Assembly: GCA_910589415.1 (NCBI GenBank)
Contig: OU342638.1
Coordinates: 37,669,579 to 37,733,578, forward strand
Length of the DNA stretch: 64,000 nt
Direction: 5' to 3'
Source of the DNA: Malachius bipustulatus
Taxonomy: Eukaryota > Arthropoda > Insecta > Coleoptera > Melyridae
Shown: positions 57,619-64,000 of the stretch, piece after piece
How the letters are laid out: each line of letters starts with the position of its first letter
Position numbering within the stretch: position 1 is the stretch's first letter
The notes under the pieces: model-generated
Told to the model about the DNA's origin: nothing
The model's database searches: none
What the model saw: the letters and a program-made list of their open reading frames with translations, nothing else
Program-made: the position numbers and the translations under genes

Positions 57619-59915
57619 CTCCATTTAATATTATTAAATAAGATATCATTGTCTAAATCCTTGCTATTAAGGTTCCGAAAATATGAATTTTGAACTAACA
57701 TCGCCACCTGTTGCCGAGTGGTAAAACTAACTAAACTAGGCAAGTTCAAGATCCCTACCTTGTAGTACAATCTGTAACTTCTTTCTCTTACAATCTTCCT
57801 TTTCGATTAACTAGAAACACAGATGTCGCTGTGATGTAGTTTCGGAAGATGAACTAACACCCTTTTGAGTTGCGCAAAAAGGATTGGTCCTTTTCGCGAG
57901 TCTGGAACAGGCTCGGCCATCTTCCATTCTTGGTGCTTGAAGCGACCAGTCGCACCCCTACCTTTTCTCTTTATCTAAGGACCGATTATTATATCGGGTA
58001 AGTAAATTGTTCAAACTATCTGAAACTTTCTCTAATAGAGTTTATATATTGTTATAGTTCTTTTCTACCTACCCTATCAATCGGGGCACTATCTTATTTC
58101 GTCGGAAAACCTATCTACGGAGTTGAACCCCACCTGTCTTCACAGACGCCATATTGGTTTTCATACTTTCTACGTCCGAATATCTGCTTTTATGGAAGGA
58201 ATCTCCTACATTATCTGAAGGTTTTGCTGCTACCTGCCCCTGAATACTAGATCTCATCAGTCGGAGCCTCATATTTTCGAGTTTCATCTAACCTCGAAGG
58301 ACGACCACGCTACCAGAGTTAGGCACGTGTTCCCACGGGACACGACACCGTCCACCAGTCTTTCTGCCACCCCAGAGGGAGACCACGGTCTCTTATCCTG
58401 AGATTTCGTCCAGGGCCCCGCTCTCCAGTCTCGGCACGACATTCCAAGGATGGCAAAATGTCGTATCAGTAAGCAAAGTGTGACATAACCTTTTATTGCT
58501 CAGAGTGATATCCGAGAAATCTGTTAGGAGTTTTATGTCGTTCTACTGCCTTATCTCGTCGTGAGATTGATGTTTTATTAATTAAAACTTATATTAATAA
58601 TAACTTTGAAATACCTGATATACAATCATTACCATTATTATTCAAGTAATACTTGAAATGAACTTGTCAATTATTATGTGAAGGAAAAAATAGATCTATT
58701 ATTTTCTCTACCAGTTAAACTGTTAAATGAGATATTTTACGATTAACTTCAGGATCAATTAATTAGTAATTTCATAACCATAGAATTTCAATCATTTATT
58801 TTATAAACAGAATAAATAAATATACTTTTCATTAAAAGATCAATTCTATTATTCAGTAGGTAGATACTACAGTAGTTAGAAATAGTTAACATCTCATAAC
58901 CTGAGTGAATTTTGATGCCTTTATAGTTCAGGTTACTTTAGATCTATTATTCAAAATTAAAAGGTCATCTGGCATCCCAGTACCTTATATCTTAGGGGTA
59001 ATTAAACCGTACCGCTTTATGCTGCTGATGCCACTACAGTCGCTTGAAATCTGAATGAGATTTTGGTGCATCAATTAATACTTCGGCCCAACGAAGGTAA
59101 GTCGGCTTTGTTTTTCAACAACGATCGAATTTTAATTGGCCAAGAATCATTTTAATTGGCCCAGAGCCTAATCTAATTAGCCCGACCGCAGCAATTGGCA
59201 CTCCCCGGTGTGGAACGATTACTTCTTTGGATTAGAAATCCAATTTATCTTTATCTTAATTGGCTTTTATGTATCTAGGATTTTCATAAAATAAATCTCA
59301 TAATTATTTGAACTTTACGATTTGTCTGCGATATCACTTGATATTTATATAAATTTCTCTTGTTGCTTACTGCATGTATTATTTATTGAAAGCTTTTGCA
59401 TGACTACTTAGTTTTAAGTGTTATTGTTCCCTAATATATGTGTACCTACCTAATTATCTTTGTGCAAAGTGCCGTGTCGCGAAAATACCTACTTTTTCTT
59501 ACCGCTACACTGCCGCTAAAGGGTAACCTTGAAAAAGGAGCTTTACGGAGTGGTTGATTATACCGTCGCGATGTCTCGAGCAAGTTTTAGAGAAGCTTAA
59601 TTCCGTACGGAGAGGATACTCGATACGAGAGCTCTGTAGTTAAGCTGTCTTTGAAAACTGTATCCAAAAATCTTTCCCTGAAAATTACCTTACCATTTTC
59701 TCATTAAGTTAGGTTAGGTTTCCATTAATCTTTGACTCTCCAGTCAGCTGTTGGTATTAGTGCCGACGAGCGCTAAAGCTACGAGCAGTGTTGCGACGTA
59801 TCCCTAGCATTCTTTACGTCAAACGTAGAAAACGAATTCTTTACGTGTAAAGATACACCATAGCGTCACATAGCTTTTTCGATCCCTACCTTACCGACTT
59901 TAGTAGATTTCAATC
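57619..59915 (+). other. Region expected to contain the 5' LTR and leader of the gypsy element
   Basis: No coding region is seen. The 5' LTR, primer-binding site and leader of the gag-pol element must lie here, but the 3' LTR is outside the window, so boundaries cannot be set. Weak candidate primer-binding site: TGGCACTCCCCGG at 59196. A candidate promoter is GATTATTATATCGGG near 57985. Confidence 0.45.
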
Positions 59916-61346
59916 ATGAATCCCGTTCTAGCTTTATTAAGTGAAGAACTCGCTTACGAAATAGCGATTAGAAAACAAGTCCCATTTAATACACAGGAGA
60001 AAAGACGAATTCAGTTTCGTGCCCTGTTAAATAGGGAAGAAAATCCTCTTTCTATTTCCGAATCTGTCTACCCTTTTGACAAAGATTCTGCAGAGGTGAA
60101 AAAGACTCTTGCAGATTTGAAAATCAAAATACAGGACGCTCCCTTGTCTCTTAATGACCCTATCTGTCAAAGAATTCAATGTCGTCTGAATCATGTGATC
60201 TCTAGAATCAATAGATTCAAACTTGATCAAGATCCTGAAGCAAAAGCTTTAGCTGACGATTTATTTTCTGAGGCTTTAGAATTAGAAGGTCAATGGCTTC
60301 TGAAAAACGACCAGTCCCTAGACCAAACTGATAACTCACCCAATCCCCAGAGTGCATCAAGCTCTACTGTCTCCACTCATTCTAGACCTAGTGTTCCAGT
60401 TTATAAATGGAATATTAAATTTTCTGGCTCTTCTAAGGATAATTTGATCCAATTTCTAGAAAAGGTCAAAGAACTTCAAAGGTCGAGAAATGTCTCAGAC
60501 CGCGATCTTTTTGATTCGGCAATGGATCTTTTTGAAGACAAGGCTCTGATTTGGTTTCGCAGTGTTGCCAGCTCAATTATTTCTTGGGAAGATCTCAAGA
60601 ATAAATTGAAAATTACTTTTCTCCCCCTCTCTTACGATGATGACCTATTAGAGGAAATCAAACAAAGAACTCATGGTGAATTTGAGTTAGTTGCTATCTA
60701 TGTTGCCTCGATGCAAGGCTTATTTAAGAGATTGTCTACTCCTCCATCAGAAGTGGAGCAATTTAAAATAATCAAGAAAAATCTTCATCCCTACTTCCAA
60801 AACCATCTTGCCCTTGTTGAGGTAAACAACATTCAGGACATAATTTCAATTGGAAAGAAGTTAGAAGATAATAGGACTATAGTCCAACAATATCGTCCCC
60901 CTCCCTCTAAGAAGGTTCAAAGTCTCTTAAATTCAGACCTAGCATGTTCTGGAGAACCAGCTTCTTTCTCTTCTCGTAAAGCCAGAGGCACACCAACTAA
61001 AGGTGCACCTACACCTAGTAACACCAAGATCCCTGTTACTAACCTTTCTGCAGTCACCTGTTGGAATTGTTCCAACAAAGGTCATACCTATGTAAGGTGT
61101 AATCTCCCTAGAAAAGTTTTCTGTTATGGCTGTGGTCATAAAAATGTCTACAAGTCTAAATGCCCCTCATGTTCGGCAGATTTCCTGAACTCTCTCAAAG
61201 TCACTTCTCGTTCAAAAAACGGCGAAGTTGCACAACAGGGTGCAGTGCGACAACAAGAGACAAGCCGCCCAAAGCAAGCCCTTGTAGAAAAGAGCTTGAA
61301 GTCAAAGGACGATCAGTCTCCTCCCTCTCCAAAAGACCAGCACTAG
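59916..61346 (+). CDS. gag: Gypsy Gag polyprotein
   Basis: This 476-residue frame has a helical N-terminal region, a capsid-like segment (about 165-310, including the IKFSGSSKDNLIQFLEKVKE block and WFRSV) and a nucleocapsid with a CCHC knuckle CWNCSNKGHTYVRC near residue 383. A second Cys/His cluster FCYGCGHKN...CPSC follows. The tail is basic. The ATG at 59916 is the first in frame. The last 187 bases overlap pol. Assembles the virus-like particle that packages the element RNA in the cytoplasm. Confidence 0.9.
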   Translation: MNPVLALLSEELAYEIAIRKQVPFNTQEKRRIQFRALLNREENPLSISESVYPFDKDSAEVKKTLADLKIKIQDAPLSLNDPICQRIQCRLNHVISRINRFKLDQDPEAKALADDLFSEALELEGQWLLKNDQSLDQTDNSPNPQSASSSTVSTHSRPSVPVYKWNIKFSGSSKDNLIQFLEKVKELQRSRNVSDRDLFDSAMDLFEDKALIWFRSVASSIISWEDLKNKLKITFLPLSYDDDLLEEIKQRTHGEFELVAIYVASMQGLFKRLSTPPSEVEQFKIIKKNLHPYFQNHLALVEVNNIQDIISIGKKLEDNRTIVQQYRPPPSKKVQSLLNSDLACSGEPASFSSRKARGTPTKGAPTPSNTKIPVTNLSAVTCWNCSNKGHTYVRCNLPRKVFCYGCGHKNVYKSKCPSCSADFLNSLKVTSRSKNGEVAQQGAVRQQETSRPKQALVEKSLKSKDDQSPPSPKDQH

Positions 61347-64000
61347 TATCTTCCAGTTATCTTGTTGATTTCACTATTCAAAAGGAACAGTGGAAATCAT
61401 GGTTGCAAAAAGTTGCAAACTTTTTCGAATCTTTTCGAATACCTCCTAAAAAGGACATACCCAAACCAAGTGCTGACTCTTTAATACCTGTTATAGCTCC
61501 AATCTTATTATCTAACCCTGTTGACAATAGACCATTTATAGCTGTCAAAATGTGTGACGTACCTTATACAGCCCTCTTTGACACCGGCGCCAATATCTCT
61601 GTTTGTGATTTGGAAACTATGCAGGAAGTTCTGGGTGAACTACCCATCCCTTCCAAAAATTCGGATTTGTTGTGTTCCCTGAAAAATGCTGACGGTTCCC
61701 CTCTATCTGTTATCGACATAATTGAACTTGACCTGACCATAGATGACGTCACAAAGAAAGTCCAATTCCATGTGGTATCTTCCATATCACCACAAATTAT
61801 CTTGGGAATAGACGTAGCTCGTATTTTCAACATGATGATTAATTTCGTAAATGAATCTTTCGAAGTTCATCCCGGTGATCCTTCGTCTTCATTATCTCCT
61901 ATCTTACCTAATGAACTTACGGTTTGCGCTATCAATAAGATTCAGGATATCTCTTGTTTACCTCCTACCGACCTGTCTAGACTTGAATCGACGATAGACA
62001 AATTCAAAAGTTTGGCCCGTGTTGATATACTCCCTGAAACCAATGTGCTATGCCATTCCATAGAAACAAAAGACGCTAAGCCTTTTAGACAGAGACAATA
62101 TCCATTATCTCCAACCCTTCAACAATATCTAAATGAAGAGGTAGATAAATTACTTAAGTTGGAAATTGTCGAAAAAAGTAATTCTCCTTGGGTGTCCCCT
62201 GTTCTTTTGGTCCGCAAGAAAGACAAAACATACCGTATGTGTTTCGATGGTCGGAAACTAAACGAGATCACCACACATGACTCATATCCCCTGCCTAGAA
62301 TTGATACTATCTTGAGCAAGCTCAAAGACGCTAATTATCTTACCTCCATCGATTTAAAGCAGGCTTTCTTTCAAGTTCCTTTGGACGAAGAATCCCGCCC
62401 AAAGACCGCTTTTGTAGTCCCCGGGAGAGGTTTATTCCAATTCCGACGAATGCCTTTCGGACTGAGAAACAGTGCTCAAACCCAGCAACGACTTATGGAC
62501 ACAATTTTAGGTCCAGCTTTGGAGCCATTTGTTTTTGTTTATCTTGACGATATAATCATCGCCACGAATAGTTTCGAGAAACATCTAGAAATTTTAAGGG
62601 AAGTATACGAGCGTTTAAAAGACGCTAATCTTACTGTCAACTTCGACAAATGTCACTTCTGTCGAGATTCTCTCTCCTTTTTGGGTTTTATTATCGATAG
62701 AAACGGATTGCGAGTTAGTGAAGAGAAAGTTAAATCGATTATTGAGTCCCCTGTTCCTCATAACACCACTGGAGTAAGACACGTCCTAGGTATCTTACAA
62801 TATTATAGGCGTTTCATAAAGGATTTTTCTACAATCAGTGCTCCTATCTCAGCTCTGCTGCATAACCGAAAAAAGGGACAGTCGATAACTTGGAACTCAG
62901 AAGCTGATCAAGCTTTCAAACTTCTCAAAGAACGACTAACTACAGCTCCCGTTCTAGCTAGCCCAGATTTCTCGAAGCCCTTTTGCATACAGACGGATGC
63001 AAGTGATTTCGGGTTAGGTGCGGTGCTTTTTCAACTTGAGGGAGATTTTGAACACCCCATTGCTTTTGCTAGTCGAATGCTCTCGAAAGCCGAGAAGAAA
63101 TACACCGTTACCGAAAGAGAATGTTTAGGTGTCCTCTTTGGTATAGAATATTTTCGCCCTTATGTCGAAGGTGCAAATTTTACAGTTTACACCGATCATG
63201 CCTCTCTTCTCTGGCTTCGCACGTTAAAAGATCCTATGGGTCGCGTAGCTAGATGGTGTTTACGCCTCAGCCAGTTTGATTTCGACATTAAACATCGAAA
63301 AGGCACTTGCAATGTCCCTGCAGACTATCTTTCCCGTTCTATTTCTTCTATCTCTCTTCAAAACTTTGTACCTGATGATTGGTATAAAGACATGGTCTCC
63401 AAAGTTACCGAGTTTCCTGAGAAATACCCTGACTTTACCATCAAAGACAATATTCTTTATAAACATGTTAAGCCTCGAGTGGAAGTCGTGTCTAACCTAT
63501 CTGATTGGAAAATTGTTGTCCCTACTCCTAATCGGGAGGAAATAATTGCTCAATTTCATGACCCTCCAACTTCTGCGCATTTTGGAGTAAGCAAAACTTT
63601 GGCAAGAATATCTGAAGTTTATTATTGGCCCAAAATGATTATCTCAGTCAAAAAGTACGTGAGAAACTGCCAGGTTTGTGGTGCACACAAAGCCCCAAAC
63701 ACTGCTCGCGTAGGACTCATGGGTAATTATAAGAAAATCAATTTTCCCTTCCAATTTCTCTCTATTGACTTCATGGGACCTTTCCCTCGATCCAAGGCTA
63801 GAAACACCCAACTTTTAGTCGTCACTGATTGGTTTTCGAAATTCGTTTTGGTTAAACCAATGCCTAATGCTACAGCAGCTGCCGTTACCAAATTTCTTGA
63901 GAACCAAGTGTTCTTAATTTTCGGTGTGCCTCAAATTCTGCTTTGTGACAACGCTCAAATCTTTAAAAGCAGTCTATTTACTAATTTGCTGAAAAACTAC
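61160..64000 (+). CDS. pol: Gypsy Pol polyprotein (partial, runs off the window)
   Basis: The frame is open from the stop at 61157-61159 to the end of the window, 947 codons. Protease: LFDTGANIS at about 61574. Reverse transcriptase: SPWVSPVLLVRKKD, DLKQAFFQVPL, FQFRRMPFGL and the catalytic YLDD at 62540-62551. RNase H: QTDASDFGLGAVL near 62989 and TDHASLLWL near 63192. Integrase: HHCC zinc-binding region (HFGVS...CQVCGAHK, about 63578-63690), core Asp in LSIDFMGPFP near 63762 and second Asp in CDNAQ near 63945. The catalytic Glu and the C-terminal domain lie past the window. Expressed by -1 frameshifting from gag. Confidence 0.93.
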   Translation, partial: MPLMFGRFPELSQSHFSFKKRRSCTTGCSATTRDKPPKASPCRKELEVKGRSVSSLSKRPALVSSSYLVDFTIQKEQWKSWLQKVANFFESFRIPPKKDIPKPSADSLIPVIAPILLSNPVDNRPFIAVKMCDVPYTALFDTGANISVCDLETMQEVLGELPIPSKNSDLLCSLKNADGSPLSVIDIIELDLTIDDVTKKVQFHVVSSISPQIILGIDVARIFNMMINFVNESFEVHPGDPSSSLSPILPNELTVCAINKIQDISCLPPTDLSRLESTIDKFKSLARVDILPETNVLCHSIETKDAKPFRQRQYPLSPTLQQYLNEEVDKLLKLEIVEKSNSPWVSPVLLVRKKDKTYRMCFDGRKLNEITTHDSYPLPRIDTILSKLKDANYLTSIDLKQAFFQVPLDEESRPKTAFVVPGRGLFQFRRMPFGLRNSAQTQQRLMDTILGPALEPFVFVYLDDIIIATNSFEKHLEILREVYERLKDANLTVNFDKCHFCRDSLSFLGFIIDRNGLRVSEEKVKSIIESPVPHNTTGVRHVLGILQYYRRFIKDFSTISAPISALLHNRKKGQSITWNSEADQAFKLLKERLTTAPVLASPDFSKPFCIQTDASDFGLGAVLFQLEGDFEHPIAFASRMLSKAEKKYTVTERECLGVLFGIEYFRPYVEGANFTVYTDHASLLWLRTLKDPMGRVARWCLRLSQFDFDIKHRKGTCNVPADYLSRSISSISLQNFVPDDWYKDMVSKVTEFPEKYPDFTIKDNILYKHVKPRVEVVSNLSDWKIVVPTPNREEIIAQFHDPPTSAHFGVSKTLARISEVYYWPKMIISVKKYVRNCQVCGAHKAPNTARVGLMGNYKKINFPFQFLSIDFMGPFPRSKARNTQLLVVTDWFSKFVLVKPMPNATAAAVTKFLENQVFLIFGVPQILLCDNAQIFKSSLFTNLLKNY
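61214..61220 (+). promoter_or_regulatory. Canonical -1 ribosomal frameshift heptamer A AAA AAC
   Basis: In the gag frame the codons are TCA AAA AAC, giving the X XXY YYZ slippery heptamer AAAAAAC, within the gag-pol overlap. Five to six bases downstream GTTGCAC can pair with GTGCGACAAC (three-base bulge), a possible stimulatory stem. Slippage here moves ribosomes from gag into the pol frame observed. Confidence 0.8.

Larger units (their letters stand above)
59916..64000 (+). mobile_element. Ty3/gypsy LTR retrotransposon, cut by the window edge
   Basis: Gag (59916-61346) and pol (61160 to the window end) overlap, with pol in the -1 frame. The domain order protease, RT, RNase H, integrase is diagnostic for Ty3/gypsy. 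Both frames are open throughout, so the copy is probably young. No envelope gene is visible within the window. The 3' part of integrase, any following gene and the 3' LTR lie outside. Confidence 0.93.

Noticed and set aside
59916..64000. Retrovirus with envelope (errantivirus)
   Set aside because: No envelope is visible; the window ends inside integrase, so it can neither be shown nor excluded.

Overview
This is a eukaryotic nuclear window, almost certainly from an insect. The evidence is spliced THAP and C2H2 zinc-finger genes with GT-AG introns, CR1-type LINEs, a Ty3/gypsy element, P-type and hAT-type MITEs, PIF/Harbinger, Penelope and tRNA-SINE remnants, and very AT-rich intergenic DNA. 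The repeat mix would suit a repeat-rich hemipteran or similar, but I cannot name a species.

Layout. Position 1-1548: dispersed repeat and AT-rich DNA. 1549-5686: a nearly complete CR1-type LINE on the minus strand with both ORFs open. 6159-7415: a decayed PIF/Harbinger element. 7502-11068: a run of palindromic repeats. 11208-12890: a long-TIR element carrying a broken gene with XPG/FEN-like and CXC-like parts. 14610-14647: a 38-bp P-type element made only of its two ends. 15009-17690: zinc-finger gene A (15 fingers). 17963-35654: a non-autonomous LTR retrotransposon in the form LTR-internal-LTR-internal-LTR, period 7484 bp, with 2724-bp LTRs and a 4-bp target duplication around the whole array. 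35774-39018: nested palindromes and a P-type MITE. 39183-42074: three TIR elements, one containing a SINE. 42075-44343: zinc-finger gene B, a segmental duplicate of A with a frameshift and a hAT-type MITE in its 5' flank. 45710-46506: a P-type MITE with a perfect 8-bp target duplication. 46880-47116: a Penelope-type GIY-YIG remnant. 49971-51071: zinc-finger gene C (7 fingers). 52170-54807: duplicated 5' flank and a spliced THAP gene D. 56185-57618: a truncated CR1-type LINE. From about 57.6 kb to the window end: a Ty3/gypsy element with open gag and pol, cut by the window edge.

The host genes form one local family (A, B, C and D). They share an acidic N-terminal region rich in SUMO-consensus-like motifs (psi-K-x-E) and an ED-HKPGW-type motif. 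In A-C it precedes a C-terminal array of C2H2 fingers with constant 30-residue period and a non-TGEKP linker. In D the same module is spliced in phase 0 downstream of a THAP domain, and the fingers have decayed. Most of the rest is mobile DNA, much of it young enough to show intact target duplications.

All family assignments come from reading motifs by eye; no database search was run.
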